Of a DNA stretch of 64,000 nucleotides, positions 51,576 through 62,091 are shown piece by piece. The DNA lies in contig NZ_OW150024.1 of the NCBI RefSeq assembly GCF_933509905.1, positions 1,042,001 through 1,106,000 on the forward strand, written 5' to 3'. Both the position numbers and the translations under genes were made by a program. The first letter of the stretch is position 1. Each line of letters begins with the position of its first letter. Source of the stretch: Trichlorobacter ammonificans (lineage in GTDB: Bacteria > Desulfobacterota > Desulfuromonadia > Geobacterales > Pseudopelobacteraceae). The notes under the pieces were generated by a model. It was not told the origin of the DNA. It searched no databases and saw nothing but the letters and a program-made list of their open reading frames with translations.

Positions 51576-52055
51576 TTACAGTTCGAATTCGAGGCGGGCC
51601 CTGACGATGCCGGCCAGGGGAATCCGTGCCAGGGGACCTTCCTTGAGACGCAGGGTCACCACGCCGTCAGCCACGTCCTCGATAGTGCCGAGGAAGGTTT
51701 TGCGGGGACTTCCCTTTTCGTCTTTCAGCAGTTCCTGGGTCTTGACCACGGCAAGACGGCCCTGGTAGCGGAGGAAATCCGCCTCCTTTTTCAGGGGACG
51801 ATCCAATCCCGGCGAGGAAACCTCCAGAGTATACCGCCCCGGAATGCAGTCCTCCACATCCAGCAGCAGGGAAAGCTCGTGGCTTGCCTCAGCACAGTCG
51901 TCGAGGGTTATCCCGCCCGGTTTGTCGATAAAGAGACGCAGTACGAAACTGCGGCCGGCCTTCTTGAATTCCAGGTCCACCAGCTCAAGGCCGAGGGAAT
52001 CCAGCACCGGTTGGGCCAGGGCCGTTACCTGCTCCGTAATCTCGCTTTCTGCCAT
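51576..52055 (-). CDS. rimP: Ribosome maturation factor RimP
   Basis: A 159-residue 30S assembly factor from ATG 52055 (GGGAG upstream). A longer in-frame reading to 52295 runs through the terminator and promoter and is rejected. It shows [47 protein letters not shown] and [25 protein letters not shown]. It is the first gene of rimP-nusA-ylxRQ-infB-rbfA-nrnA-truB. Confidence 0.97.
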   Translation of the reverse strand: MAESEITEQVTALAQPVLDSLGLELVDLEFKKAGRSFVLRLFIDKPGGITLDDCAEASHELSLLLDVEDCIPGRYTLEVSSPGLDRPLKKEADFLRYQGRLAVVKTQELLKDEKGSPRKTFLGTIEDVADGVVTLRLKEGPLARIPLAGIVRARLEFEL

Positions 52056-52070
52056 ACCTGCTCCCGCCCC

Positions 52071-52102
52071 AATAAAAAAGTGGGCCTTTGCAAGCCCACT
52101 TT
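52071..52102 (-). terminator. Intrinsic terminator in the rimP leader
   Basis: A 9-bp stem (52077-52085 with 52094-52102) is followed on the minus strand by a T-rich run (complement of 52071-52078). It ends 16 bases before the rimP ATG and lies downstream of a candidate rimP promoter, so it can act as an attenuator as well as ending upstream transcription. Confidence 0.85.
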
Positions 52103-52128
52103 GTTCACAGCAAACAAAATGTATTCTG

Positions 52129-52157
52129 GCAATATCACAGCTCCCCGCTGCTTGCAA
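52129..52157 (-). promoter_or_regulatory. Candidate sigma70 promoter of the rimP-nusA-infB operon
   Basis: Minus strand TTGCAA (52157-52152), a 17-base spacer, TATTGC (52134-52129). The start should fall near 52122, about 20 bases before the leader terminator. Confidence 0.5.
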
Positions 52158-52192
52158 GTGATTTTTGCAGCAACGGCAGAGCGGAGGCGGGG

Positions 52193-52990
52193 TCAGTCCT
52201 GGTCCGGCAATGCCTTGGCGCCGCCGCCGATGCGGGAGGCGATGTCCGTCGCCGCCTCCTTGCTCATATGGCGGCCGATACGGACCCGGTACCACGTTCC
52301 CTTGTCACTCAGGTTGGTCTCCATGACCGAGGCGGTATATCCCTTGGCGGCCAGCTTGGCCTTGAGTGCTTCCGCTTCCTTCTGCGAGGAAAATGCCGCC
52401 ACCTGTACCACCCAACCGGCCGCACCGGAGGTCGGGGCCGCTGCGGGGGAGGGTGATGCTGGGGGTGCATCGGCCGGTTTCGGGGGAGCGGCCGCAGGGG
52501 CGGCTGGTTGGGCAGGCGTGGGGAGCGGCTTCGGTTTTTCGTTGATGCCGCTACCCAACACGGTGTTTTTCTGGCCGCTGGGCAGGTTTTCGTAAAAGGA
52601 AAGGGGCGCTCCAGCCGGGGGTGGCGTTGCAGCGGGTTTCTGCGGTGCTGCCGGAACGGTTCCCGCTACTGGTACGGGAGGCGTTGTCAGCGGCGGTATC
52701 GCGGCCGGAGTGGCGGCAGCGGGGGGAGGGGGAGGGATGGGTGCCGGTGCCGCCGGTGCCTGCAGCGGGGTGCTTTCCAGGCTGTTCTGTTCCATGGCGG
52801 CCCGGAAAGCCCGCTTGGTTGCCTGCTGTGAGAAGTACCAGCCGGTACCGAAGCCGACGGTGAAGACCATGCCACCCAGGACGGCGATCACTGCCGCGGA
52901 GCGCAGGGAAGAGTTTCCCGGAGAACGTTGTTTGCCGGCGAGGGAGGCACCGGTCGCTGATGTGCGCGGGGGGCTGTAGTCGATCCGCAT
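52193..52990 (-). CDS. SPOR-domain membrane protein
   Basis: A 265-residue protein (AGGAGG before the ATG). A cytoplasmic N-terminus is followed by one TM helix (about residues 32-52, [22 protein letters not shown]), a long proline/alanine-rich periplasmic linker (about 70-185) and a C-terminal SPOR domain ([31 protein letters not shown], then [15 protein letters not shown]). SPOR domains bind denuded septal peptidoglycan, so a division-site role is likely. It follows argS by 9 bases. Confidence 0.93.
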   Translation of the reverse strand: MRIDYSPPRTSATGASLAGKQRSPGNSSLRSAAVIAVLGGMVFTVGFGTGWYFSQQATKRAFRAAMEQNSLESTPLQAPAAPAPIPPPPPAAATPAAIPPLTTPPVPVAGTVPAAPQKPAATPPPAGAPLSFYENLPSGQKNTVLGSGINEKPKPLPTPAQPAAPAAAPPKPADAPPASPSPAAAPTSGAAGWVVQVAAFSSQKEAEALKAKLAAKGYTASVMETNLSDKGTWYRVRIGRHMSKEAATDIASRIGGGAKALPDQD

Positions 52991-52999
52991 GGGAGCCTC

Positions 53000-54687
<1,688 letters not shown>

Positions 54688-54691
<4 letters not shown>

Positions 54692-54867
54692 TGTTTGGCG
54701 GGTTCCTTGGATGTGGTGGTGGCATTGGGGGATGACGCTTCGTCATCGGCCGTTTTGATGGTCACGTCACGGGAAAAATCGGGACAGCGCGCGCCGCTAT
54801 CGGTGACGCTGAATCGTTTTGCACAGGTTTCGCGCCAGGCGCATACGGCACAGTGCTGTCGGCTCAT
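54688..54867 (-). CDS. Small four-cysteine protein (59 residues)
   Basis: A short gene from ATG 54867 with GAGGAG six bases upstream; its TGA (54690-54688) overlaps the argS ATG. The protein starts [19 protein letters not shown] and has four cysteines (positions 6, 9, 15 and 28; C-x2-C-x5-C-x12-C), then CPDFSRDV and a hydrophilic tail rich in Ser, Thr and Ala. The cysteine spacing suggests a small zinc or iron-sulfur site. No family name is known to me. The close coupling to argS and clean ribosome-binding site support it as real. Confidence 0.75.
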
Positions 54868-54881
54868 GGTGCGCTCCTCGA

Positions 54882-55181
54882 TTACCTGGAGGCTGCGGAC
54901 GGGAAACGGTAGACGACCTCGTCGGGTTTCACCAGCCCCAGTTCCTTGCGGGCGATCCGCTCCACGTGGCTGCGATCGCCATGCAACAGAGCGATTTCCT
55001 GGCGCAGTTTCTCGTTGGCAGTCTGGAGTTCGGCTGACTTCTCCTCGACCTGGCGGAGCTCACGCTTCAGATCGTTGATCCGGAGCAACCCCCGTTCCCC
55101 GAATACAGTAAAAAACAGAATAAAAGAGAGACATCCCGCCAGAATCAGGTAGAGGCGTCGTTTCATGCCGGATTTCTGCAT
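54882..55181 (-). CDS. ftsB: Septum formation initiator family protein (FtsB/DivIC-like)
   Basis: A 99-residue single-pass protein. A short N-terminus is followed by a TM helix (about residues 10-27, LYLILAGCLSFILFFTVFG) and a coiled coil (LRINDLKRELRQVEEKSAELQTANEKLRQEIALL). It then has the FtsB-type end HVERIARKELGLVKPDEVVYRF. FtsB bridges FtsL and FtsQ at the division site. The start at 55181 has a GGAGG ten bases upstream. It is encoded six bases after the UDP-glucuronate decarboxylase stop. Confidence 0.9.
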   Translation of the reverse strand: MQKSGMKRRLYLILAGCLSFILFFTVFGERGLLRINDLKRELRQVEEKSAELQTANEKLRQEIALLHGDRSHVERIARKELGLVKPDEVVYRFPSAASR

Positions 55182-55187
55182 GGGGGG

Positions 55188-56126
55188 TCATCCTCCGGTT
55201 CGGCGGGCGGCAAAATACTCGGCCGTGGCCTTCAGTCCGGTCTCCAGATCGATGCGTGGTTCCCAGTCCAGTCGATGCTGTGCCAGCGAAATATCGGGAC
55301 GGCGCTGTTTCGGGTCGTCCTGGGGTAATGGTTTGTAGACAATATCGGATTTTGAGGCAGTTATTGTAATGATTTTTTCGGCAAACTCAAGAATTGTATT
55401 TTCAACCGGGTTGCCGAGGTTGACCGGTCCGATGAAATCCTGCTCGTTTTCCATCATCCGGATCATTCCTTCAACCAGATCGGAAACGTAGCAAAAGGAG
55501 CGGGTCTGGCTGCCATCACCGTAAATGGTGAGCGGTTCGTTCCGCAGCGCCTGCAGCATGAAGTTGGACACCACCCGGCCGTCGTTTTCCGCCATGCGGG
55601 GACCGTAGGTGTTGAAAATACGGATGATGCGGATATCCACGCCGTTTTGGCGATGGTAGTCCATCATCAGGGTTTCGGCCACCCGCTTGCCCTCGTCGTA
55701 GCAGCTCCTGATACCGATCGGGTTGACGTAGCCCCAGTACTCCTCGGTCTGGGGGTGTACCTGGGGATCGCCGTACACCTCGGAAGTTGATGCCTGCAGG
55801 ATGCGGGCCTTGACTCGCTTGGCCATCCCCAGCAGGTTGATGGTTCCCATGACGCTGGTCTTGACGGTTTTCACCGGGTTGTACTGATAGTGTACCGGCG
55901 AGGCGGGGCAGGCCAGGTTGTAGATCCGGTCCACTTCCAGCAGGATCGGCTCGACGATGTCGTGCCGGATCAGCTCGAAACGGTGGTTATCCATCAGGTG
56001 GATGATGTTGTCCTTGGAGCCGGTGAAAAAGTTGTCCAGGCAGATGACGTCATGCCCTTCCGCCAGCAGTCGCTCGCAGAGGTGGGAACCGATGAACCCG
56101 GCACCGCCGGTGACCAGTATGCGCAT
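55188..56126 (-). CDS. UDP-glucuronate decarboxylase (UDP-xylose synthase)
   Basis: A 312-residue extended SDR enzyme. It shows the NAD motif [31 protein letters not shown], the family-specific [47 protein letters not shown] and the catalytic Tyr-x3-Lys in [12 protein letters not shown]. It converts UDP-glucuronate to UDP-xylose. The preceding gene encodes UDP-glucose dehydrogenase, which makes its substrate, so the two form a UDP-xylose supply route for surface polysaccharide. Confidence 0.95.
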   Translation of the reverse strand: MRILVTGGAGFIGSHLCERLLAEGHDVICLDNFFTGSKDNIIHLMDNHRFELIRHDIVEPILLEVDRIYNLACPASPVHYQYNPVKTVKTSVMGTINLLGMAKRVKARILQASTSEVYGDPQVHPQTEEYWGYVNPIGIRSCYDEGKRVAETLMMDYHRQNGVDIRIIRIFNTYGPRMAENDGRVVSNFMLQALRNEPLTIYGDGSQTRSFCYVSDLVEGMIRMMENEQDFIGPVNLGNPVENTILEFAEKIITITASKSDIVYKPLPQDDPKQRRPDISLAQHRLDWEPRIDLETGLKATAEYFAARRTGG

Positions 56127-56128
56127 GA

Positions 56129-57487
56129 CTATCTGCCGTCGCCGGCAATGCCGTTACCGCTGCGCCCCAGCGGGATGTAGCGGAATCCGGCCGATTTCAT
56201 CCGGTCCGGCTTGTACAGGTTGCGACCGTCCACCACCAGCGGCTGTTTCAGGGTGGCCTTGATCCGGTCGAAATCAGGCGTGCGGTACTCGTTCCAGTCG
56301 GTGATGATTACCAGCGCGTCGGCGCCGGCCAGGATATCGTACTGGTTGCTGCTGTACTCGATCCGCTCCCCGAACAGCTTTTTCGCCTCCTTCAGCGCTT
56401 CGGGGTCGTGGGCTCGGACCGTGGCACCGGCGGCCAGCAGCCGTTCGATGATGGTGAGGGACGGCGCTTCCCGCATGTCGTCGGTGCGGGGTTTGAAGGC
56501 AAGTCCCCAGCAGGCGACGGTGCGGCCGGTGAGCGGCTGTTCCTCGTCGGGAGAGCCCAGAATCCTGATCAGCTTCTCGGCCAGTATTTCCTTCTGGCGC
56601 TCGTTGACCTCTTCCACCGCCTTGAGCAGCAGGAAGTCGTATCTGCATTCCTCGGCAGTACGGATCAGCGCTTTCACATCCTTGGGGAAGCAGGAGCCCC
56701 CGTAGCCGGGGCCGGGGAAGAGGAAGTCGTAGCCGATGCGGGAGTCGGAGCCGATCCCTTCGCGCACCGCCGCCACGTCGGCCCCCATCCGTTCGCAGAG
56801 GTTGGCGATCTGGTTCATGAAGGAGATGCGGGTGGCCAGCATGGCATTGGCGGCGTACTTGGTCATTTCGGCGCTGCGGATATCCATGACGATCATCCGG
56901 TTGTTCTTGCGCATGAACGGTTCGTACAGCTCCTTCATGATCTCGGCGGTGCGGACATTGTCGGTACCGATCACCACCCGGTCCGGCTTCATGAAGTCGT
57001 CGATGGCGGCCCCCTCCTTCAGAAACTCCGGATTGGAGACCACGTCGAACTCAAATGCGGCGCCGCGGCGGTCCAGTTCCTCCTGGACGGCGGCCCGGAC
57101 CCGGTCGGCGGTTCCCACCGGTACGGTGGATTTGTCCACGATGATCCGGTATCCCGACATGCTGCGGCCAATGGAGCGAGCCACCTCCAGGACATACTGC
57201 AGGTCGGCGGAACCGTCCTCGCCCGGTGGGGTGCCCACGGCAATGAAGCAGATCAGGGCGTTGGCGACGGCATCGGGAACGTCGGTGGTAAAGCAAAGAC
57301 GGCCTTCGCTCTGGTTGCGCAGCACCAGTTCCTTGAGGCCCGGTTCGTAGATCGGTACGATGCCGTTTTTGAGCCCTTCGATCTTTCGCGTATCCACGTC
57401 AACGGCAGTGACGCTGTTGCCGCTCTCCGCAAAACAGGCCGCCGCCACCAGGCCGACATAGCCGGCGCCAAAAACGCATAGTTTCAT
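56129..57487 (-). CDS. ugd: UDP-glucose 6-dehydrogenase
   Basis: A 452-residue NAD-dependent enzyme oxidising UDP-glucose to UDP-glucuronate in two steps. It shows [57 protein letters not shown], the catalytic cysteine in [18 protein letters not shown], and [16 protein letters not shown] in the C-terminal domain. AAGGAG precedes the ATG. The citrate synthase terminator lies between it and gltA. It ends two bases before the UDP-xylose synthase gene. Confidence 0.97.
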   Translation of the reverse strand: MKLCVFGAGYVGLVAAACFAESGNSVTAVDVDTRKIEGLKNGIVPIYEPGLKELVLRNQSEGRLCFTTDVPDAVANALICFIAVGTPPGEDGSADLQYVLEVARSIGRSMSGYRIIVDKSTVPVGTADRVRAAVQEELDRRGAAFEFDVVSNPEFLKEGAAIDDFMKPDRVVIGTDNVRTAEIMKELYEPFMRKNNRMIVMDIRSAEMTKYAANAMLATRISFMNQIANLCERMGADVAAVREGIGSDSRIGYDFLFPGPGYGGSCFPKDVKALIRTAEECRYDFLLLKAVEEVNERQKEILAEKLIRILGSPDEEQPLTGRTVACWGLAFKPRTDDMREAPSLTIIERLLAAGATVRAHDPEALKEAKKLFGERIEYSSNQYDILAGADALVIITDWNEYRTPDFDRIKATLKQPLVVDGRNLYKPDRMKSAGFRYIPLGRSGNGIAGDGR

Positions 57488-57562
57488 CAGGGACTCCTTG
57501 CATGAAATTCAACTCTGCGTTCATAGCACAGAATTACTTCCAGATAAATCGGTAATCGCCAT

Positions 57563-57592
57563 AAAAAAGGGGGGATGCAGACGCATCCCCCC
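57563..57592 (-). terminator. Intrinsic terminator after citrate synthase
   Basis: GGGGGGATGC pairs with GCATCCCCCC (57569-57578 with 57583-57592) around a four-base loop, followed on the minus strand by six T (complement of 57563-57568). It lies about 25 bases past the gltA stop. Confidence 0.95.
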
Positions 57593-57616
57593 TGAACGTG
57601 CGGTACCGATCGTCGC

Positions 57617-58939
57617 TTACTGGCGACCGCCTGCTTCGGCCCACTTCTCCAGCATGGCGGTGGTGACGGACTTGGGCCGCTCGATGGCGTAACCCAGACC
57701 ACGGTCCCAGGTAATGTTGGCCATGCAGCCCAGCGCGCGGCCCACACCGAACAGCACGGTGTAGAAGTCCCACTCACGCAGGCCGTAGTACCACTGGATG
57801 ACGCCGGACTGGGCGTCGACGTTCGGCCAGGGATTCTTGGCCTTGCCCTGCTCGGTCAGAACACCGGGGGCAACTTCGAAGATCATGGCCACCAGCTTGA
57901 AGAGCGGATCGTCCTTCAGGCCGGGGGTGTTGAGGCAGAACTCACGCTGCGAGGTGTAGCGCGGGTCGGTCTTGCGCAGAACGGCGTGGCCGTAACCGGG
58001 GATGACCTGTCCGGAGTTGAGGGTGTCCCACAGGGCCTGGGTGATCAGTTCCTTGGTGGGCTCCTTGTCCTTGCAGTACTTCTCCTGGAACTTCAGGGTC
58101 CAGTCCAGCACTTCCTGGTTGGCCAGGCCGTGCAGCGGGCCGGCCAGGCCGTTCAGGCCTGCGGAGTACGCATAGTAGGGGTCGGACAGGGCGGAGTGCA
58201 CCAGGTGGGTGGTGTGGGCCGACACGTTGCCGGACTCGTGGTCGGAGTGCAGGATGAAGTACATCCGGGCAACATCCTTGTACTCTTCGCACTGGCCGAT
58301 CATGTGGGCGAAGTTGGCGCCCATGTCGAGGGACGGATCCGGCGCGATCTGGAAGTCGCCGCGATACTTCAGGTTGTAGATGAAGGCGGCAACAATGGGA
58401 ATACGGGCAACCAGGTCGCTGGCATCTTCATAGACATATTCCCAGGCGGTCATCTTGTTGAATTTGCCGGAGTTGTAGAAGCCGCAGAACTTGGAGTCCT
58501 TCTGCATGGCCAGGATACCGACGGAGAGCATCACCATCGGATGGCTGTCCCGGGGCAGGGCACGAATGGTATCCCACACGTAGGAAGGCACAACCTGGCG
58601 CTTCTTGAACTCTGCGCAGACTTCATCAACCTGTGCCGGGGTGGGAACGTCGCCGGTCAGCAGGAAGTACCAGAAGGATTCAACCGTGGGATACTTGGAG
58701 CCGGGTGCCTTGGGCAGGGCTTCGAAGGTCTCAGGAATGGTCTTGCCGCGGAAACGGATGCCTTCCTGGGGGTCCAGGTAGGAGATGTCGGTCACCAGGC
58801 AGCGGATGTCACGGGCGCCGCCGATGCACTGATCGATGGTAACCTCGTCAATCTTGACCTTGCCGAATTCCTTGACCAGCCGGGTGGTGCGAGGACGGAA
58901 CTCTTCAATTTTTTGCTTGAGCGTTTCCTTCAATGCCAT
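57617..58939 (-). CDS. gltA: Citrate synthase, eukaryote-like type
   Basis: Condenses acetyl-CoA and oxaloacetate in the TCA cycle. The 440-residue protein resembles mitochondrial citrate synthases, with HSDHESGNVSAHTTHLVHSALSD, GLNGLAGPLHGLANQEVL and IPGYGHAVLRKTDPRY carrying the catalytic His and Asp residues. This eukaryote-like form is a known feature of Geobacteraceae. AAGGAG lies before the ATG. A strong promoter (59028-59056) has a TATACTGTATA palindrome just after its start site, so repression is likely. It is the key entry point for acetate oxidation. Confidence 0.97.
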   Translation of the reverse strand: MALKETLKQKIEEFRPRTTRLVKEFGKVKIDEVTIDQCIGGARDIRCLVTDISYLDPQEGIRFRGKTIPETFEALPKAPGSKYPTVESFWYFLLTGDVPTPAQVDEVCAEFKKRQVVPSYVWDTIRALPRDSHPMVMLSVGILAMQKDSKFCGFYNSGKFNKMTAWEYVYEDASDLVARIPIVAAFIYNLKYRGDFQIAPDPSLDMGANFAHMIGQCEEYKDVARMYFILHSDHESGNVSAHTTHLVHSALSDPYYAYSAGLNGLAGPLHGLANQEVLDWTLKFQEKYCKDKEPTKELITQALWDTLNSGQVIPGYGHAVLRKTDPRYTSQREFCLNTPGLKDDPLFKLVAMIFEVAPGVLTEQGKAKNPWPNVDAQSGVIQWYYGLREWDFYTVLFGVGRALGCMANITWDRGLGYAIERPKSVTTAMLEKWAEAGGRQ

Positions 58940-59003
58940 GGTTTTTCTCCTTTCGGGATGGTGATGCGACTGCCGAACCTGTTGATGTGATAAGGTTTTT
59001 TAA

Positions 59004-59056
59004 TATACTGTATACAAAATCCCGGTTGTTATAGCACCCCGTGGGGGCAAATTCAA
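59004..59056 (-). promoter_or_regulatory. Promoter and candidate operator of gltA
   Basis: Minus strand TTGAAT (59056-59051), a 17-base spacer, TATAAC (59033-59028). A perfect 11-base palindrome with a one-base centre, TATACTGTATA (59004-59014), lies about 7-17 bases after the predicted start, where a bound repressor would block transcription. In Geobacter sulfurreducens gltA is known to be repressed by HgtR; whether this is such a site is not known. Confidence 0.6.
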
Positions 59057-59083
59057 CAGGTTTTTTGTCTTATGAAACAGAGA

Positions 59084-60274
59084 TTACAGGATTACCAGTG
59101 CGTCGTCGGAGCGGGTCAGCTGTTTCAGGCCGTCACGACTCAAATAGAATGTGTTTTCAATACCGACCGCCCCCTCGCCGGGGAAGACCACTTTCGGCTC
59201 AAAGGCCCAGACCATGCCCACCTGCAGGGTCTGATCCCTGAAGCCTCGGGCGATGTAGGGGTACTCGTCGATTTCAACCCCCACGCCGTGGCCGATGAAC
59301 GACACCTGTGATCCCCGGGCGCCCATGAAGCTGTCGGCGTAGCCCATGTCAACGGCCAGGGTATGGCAGCGGTCGTACAGTTCCCCCCATGGGACCCCTT
59401 CCACAGCCAGTTCCTTCATCAATTCCTGAACTTTCAGCATGTCGTCGAAGCCCCGGCGCAGGCGGTCCGACAGGCCGCCGATACAGAAGACGCGGGTCTG
59501 GTCCACCAGGTACCCGTCGCAGTTGCCGGCAAAATCGATGATGATCGGCTCATGGCGTCCGATCGGTTTGTGGCTGGCCCCCTGGCCGAAGCAGGGGCTC
59601 GGCCCCATTCCTCCCAGCGGGGTGTCGGTGTAGGCCGGGACGGCGCTATCCACACCGGAAAAGGTGTGGCCGAACATCATTTCGCCGTTGAAGACCCGCA
59701 TGCGGATCAGTCCCAGGTGGCCATGGGTGCGGGCGGTGTACTCCAGCTCAGCGGCCAGCTCAAGATCGGTCATCCCCTCCCGGATCGCCTCCTGCGCCCG
59801 CAGGTGGACGGCATGGACCTGGTCGGCGGCATCCTGCAGCAGGTGAATTTCGTAGTGGCTTTTGATCATCCGCACCTGGCGGACCAGGGGGGAGGCATCC
59901 AGAAACTCGGCGTCAGAAAAAACCTTGCGGTAGCGTTCGAAGAGGCCCACCGGCAGTACGTCGAATTCCATGCCGATCCGCTTCGGCACAGGGTAGGAAC
60001 TATCGGCGAGAATGGCGGGAATGTCCTTGGGCGAGCTGAAGGGGCGGATCTCCTTCAGCCCCGACTCCATCCGTGCCCGGGCGGCATCCCGACGGACGAG
60101 GTAGAGCGGTTGTCCGGCCTGCGGTACGTACAGGCAGCCGCTCTGGATGGTGCCGGTGAAGTAGAACAGGTCCGCGTTCTGGGCGATGAGTACGGCATCG
60201 AGGCCCTGGGCGGCCATCAGGGTTTGCAACTGTTTGCAACGATATTCAAGTTCAGTGGCAGGAGTGAGGCGCAT
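59084..60274 (-). CDS. M24-family metallopeptidase (Xaa-Pro peptidase-like)
   Basis: A 396-residue pita-bread fold protein. The N-terminal creatinase-like domain includes DAVLIAQNADLFYFTGTIQSG. The catalytic domain has all five metal ligands in order: IIIDFAGNCDGYLVDQTRVF (two Asp), FIGHGVGVEIDEYP (His), WAFEPKVVFPGEGAVGIENTFYL (two Glu). It should release N-terminal residues before proline, or be a related creatinase-type hydrolase. AAAGGAA lies upstream. It stands between gltA and a divergent methyltransferase gene. Confidence 0.92.
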   Translation of the reverse strand: MRLTPATELEYRCKQLQTLMAAQGLDAVLIAQNADLFYFTGTIQSGCLYVPQAGQPLYLVRRDAARARMESGLKEIRPFSSPKDIPAILADSSYPVPKRIGMEFDVLPVGLFERYRKVFSDAEFLDASPLVRQVRMIKSHYEIHLLQDAADQVHAVHLRAQEAIREGMTDLELAAELEYTARTHGHLGLIRMRVFNGEMMFGHTFSGVDSAVPAYTDTPLGGMGPSPCFGQGASHKPIGRHEPIIIDFAGNCDGYLVDQTRVFCIGGLSDRLRRGFDDMLKVQELMKELAVEGVPWGELYDRCHTLAVDMGYADSFMGARGSQVSFIGHGVGVEIDEYPYIARGFRDQTLQVGMVWAFEPKVVFPGEGAVGIENTFYLSRDGLKQLTRSDDALVIL

Positions 60275-60337
60275 GGGGAAACATTCCTTTCTTCTGGTGC
60301 TTGACGAAGGTCGTGGAACCGTTTAGGGTGCCGCGCC

Positions 60338-60934
60338 ATGTCCGGACGAATTTTTACCTCATTTTCGATTGGCCTGTTTACGGTTGTTCCGGCCGGCGAT
60401 CCATACCCAAGCCCCTGCGGGCTGCCAATTGTACTGGGCAAGAAGGGGGCCTTCGGCTCCGGCGAGCACGAAACCACTGCTGCATGCCTGGAGATTCTGC
60501 CGACGATTCCAGGGATTGCAGGCTGCCACGCTCTTGATTTGGGCAGCGGCACCGGTATTCTGGCCCTGGCTGTCGCGCGCCTGGGAGCCGGCTCGGTGGT
60601 GGCGGTGGATCTTGATCCTGCGGCAGCGGTCTCCTGCCGGGAAAACGTTGCCCACAACTGGTATGATGACCGTATCAGCACAGTCTGCGGTGAGTTGGCC
60701 TCGCTTGAGGCGCAGCAGTTTGACCTCGTGATGGCCAATATCTATGCCGACATTCTGCTGCCGTTGGCGGACCGCCTGGTGGCGATGACCAACCCCGGAG
60801 GACACCTGTTGCTCTCCGGCATACCGCTGCAGGACAAGTTCGACATCGTGCGCTGCTATACCGCTCTGGGCTGCTGCGTTGTCGATAGCAGGATCGGCGA
60901 GGAGTTCGCCACCTATCTGCTGCTTCGGCCCTAA
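60338..60934 (+). CDS. PrmA-like protein methyltransferase lacking the N-terminal domain
   Basis: A 198-residue class I methyltransferase. It has AFGSGEHETTAACL (the PrmA pattern FGTGxHxTT), the SAM-binding LDLGSGTGILALAVARLGA and VMANIYADILLPLADRL (NxxA-D motif of PrmA). PrmA of E. coli has about 293 residues with an N-terminal L11-binding domain; this one lacks it, so L11 may not be its substrate. Related short enzymes methylate the electron-transfer flavoprotein beta subunit. It is the only plus-strand gene near here and overlaps its convergent neighbour by four bases. Confidence 0.85.
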   Translation: MSGRIFTSFSIGLFTVVPAGDPYPSPCGLPIVLGKKGAFGSGEHETTAACLEILPTIPGIAGCHALDLGSGTGILALAVARLGAGSVVAVDLDPAAAVSCRENVAHNWYDDRISTVCGELASLEAQQFDLVMANIYADILLPLADRLVAMTNPGGHLLLSGIPLQDKFDIVRCYTALGCCVVDSRIGEEFATYLLLRP

Positions 60935-62046
60935 GCCCTGAGTACTGCCACGATCAGGAAGAGCAGGATGGCGGCTGCGGCAATGGCCAGGACGAGCTTT
61001 GCCACGGACCAGGGGCGCTCACCCTGCACTTCGCCGGTATCGCCGTTGATGACGAAACGGTAGGAGCGATCCTTGTAACGGTAGGCGCTGATCCAGACCG
61101 GCAGCAGGATATGCTTGAAGGTGATGTCGTCGAACTGGGTGCGTACCGTGCCGATCCGCTGCTGGTCGCCGCCGATATCCCGCTTGACCGCTTCACGGAT
61201 CGCCGCGTCCATGATTGTTTTGCCCCGCTCGAAACCGCTGCCCAGGTCCACCTGGTACACCTCGCTCTGAAATCCGCTCATGTATTCGTCCCGATAGGGA
61301 ACCAGTTTTTCAAGATTCCAGGGCTCCAACTCGTCGATGATGGCCGGGGGCAGCGAAGCTCCAGCCTGCACCAGGATGTCGTCGAAATGCTGCCAGACCG
61401 TTCCGCTGGCGTTGTGCCAGCGGGTGTGCCGAACCTGGCGACTGCGCGAGACCGTGGTGCCCTTGTCGTCGGTGTCGGTAAAGTGTTCGGTGACGTAGTA
61501 GTCGTCCCCCCGCTCCCCGTCATACCAGGTGGTTGTCCGGGCGTCAAAGGTCCAGTAGGGGATGTAGAGCCCCGTGATGCTTCCTTCCCGTGTTGCCTGA
61601 TCCTTCAGACCGCCGGGGGCGAACCAGAGGCTGCCCAGCCATTCCCTGAACAGCTGCAGCGCCTGGTTTCCGGGTATCCCGAACGGCAGCACCGCCCCGG
61701 GTTTGATCAGGCGGGCTGCCTTGGCCGCGGCGTGCAGCTGGCTGCCGCAGAACGGGCAATGGCTCAGGGACAGGTTGGGCTGAACCGTGGAGACGGCGTT
61801 GCAGGACTGGCAGGTGACGGTCTGGGCGTCCCGTGTTTCACCCTGTGCCGTGGCCCGGGCGAAAAAGTCGTAAAAATCCAGCTCCTTGATGTCGTCGGCC
61901 GACTGGGGGATGCGGTTCTGGTGGCTGCAGTAGGGACATTTGAGCGTGGCGGTACCGGGTGAAAACTCCAGGCCGGCACCGCAGGAGTTGCAGGGGAACT
62001 GTCGTGGTGCGGCCGGAGTGGCGGTTGTGGGACTGGTGGTGCTCAC
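60931..62046 (-). CDS. Double zinc-ribbon membrane-anchored protein
   Basis: A 371-residue protein. Two zinc ribbons lie at the N-terminus (CNSCGAGLEFSPGTATLKCPYCS, and CQSCNAV ending SHCPFCGSQ). A central domain of about 200 residues of unassigned fold follows (GLYIPYWTFDARTTTWYDGERGDDYYV, RTQFDDITFKHILLPVWISAY). A C-terminal TM helix (about 347-368) ends with only two or three residues outside. Such proteins are often mis-annotated as PriA-like helicase. It is encoded 45 bases after an SPFH protein gene, and the two are probably one operon. Its function is unknown. Confidence 0.8.
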   Translation of the reverse strand: MSTTSPTTATPAAPRQFPCNSCGAGLEFSPGTATLKCPYCSHQNRIPQSADDIKELDFYDFFARATAQGETRDAQTVTCQSCNAVSTVQPNLSLSHCPFCGSQLHAAAKAARLIKPGAVLPFGIPGNQALQLFREWLGSLWFAPGGLKDQATREGSITGLYIPYWTFDARTTTWYDGERGDDYYVTEHFTDTDDKGTTVSRSRQVRHTRWHNASGTVWQHFDDILVQAGASLPPAIIDELEPWNLEKLVPYRDEYMSGFQSEVYQVDLGSGFERGKTIMDAAIREAVKRDIGGDQQRIGTVRTQFDDITFKHILLPVWISAYRYKDRSYRFVINGDTGEVQGERPWSVAKLVLAIAAAAILLFLIVAVLRA

Positions 62047-62091
62047 GCGTGTCTCACCTCATGCGGAACGGGAATCGGGAAAGGCTGCGCG

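Noticed and set aside
52056-52295. N-terminal extension of RimP
   Set aside because: It would cross an intrinsic terminator and a promoter and reads into the SPOR gene; ATG 52055 fits the family.
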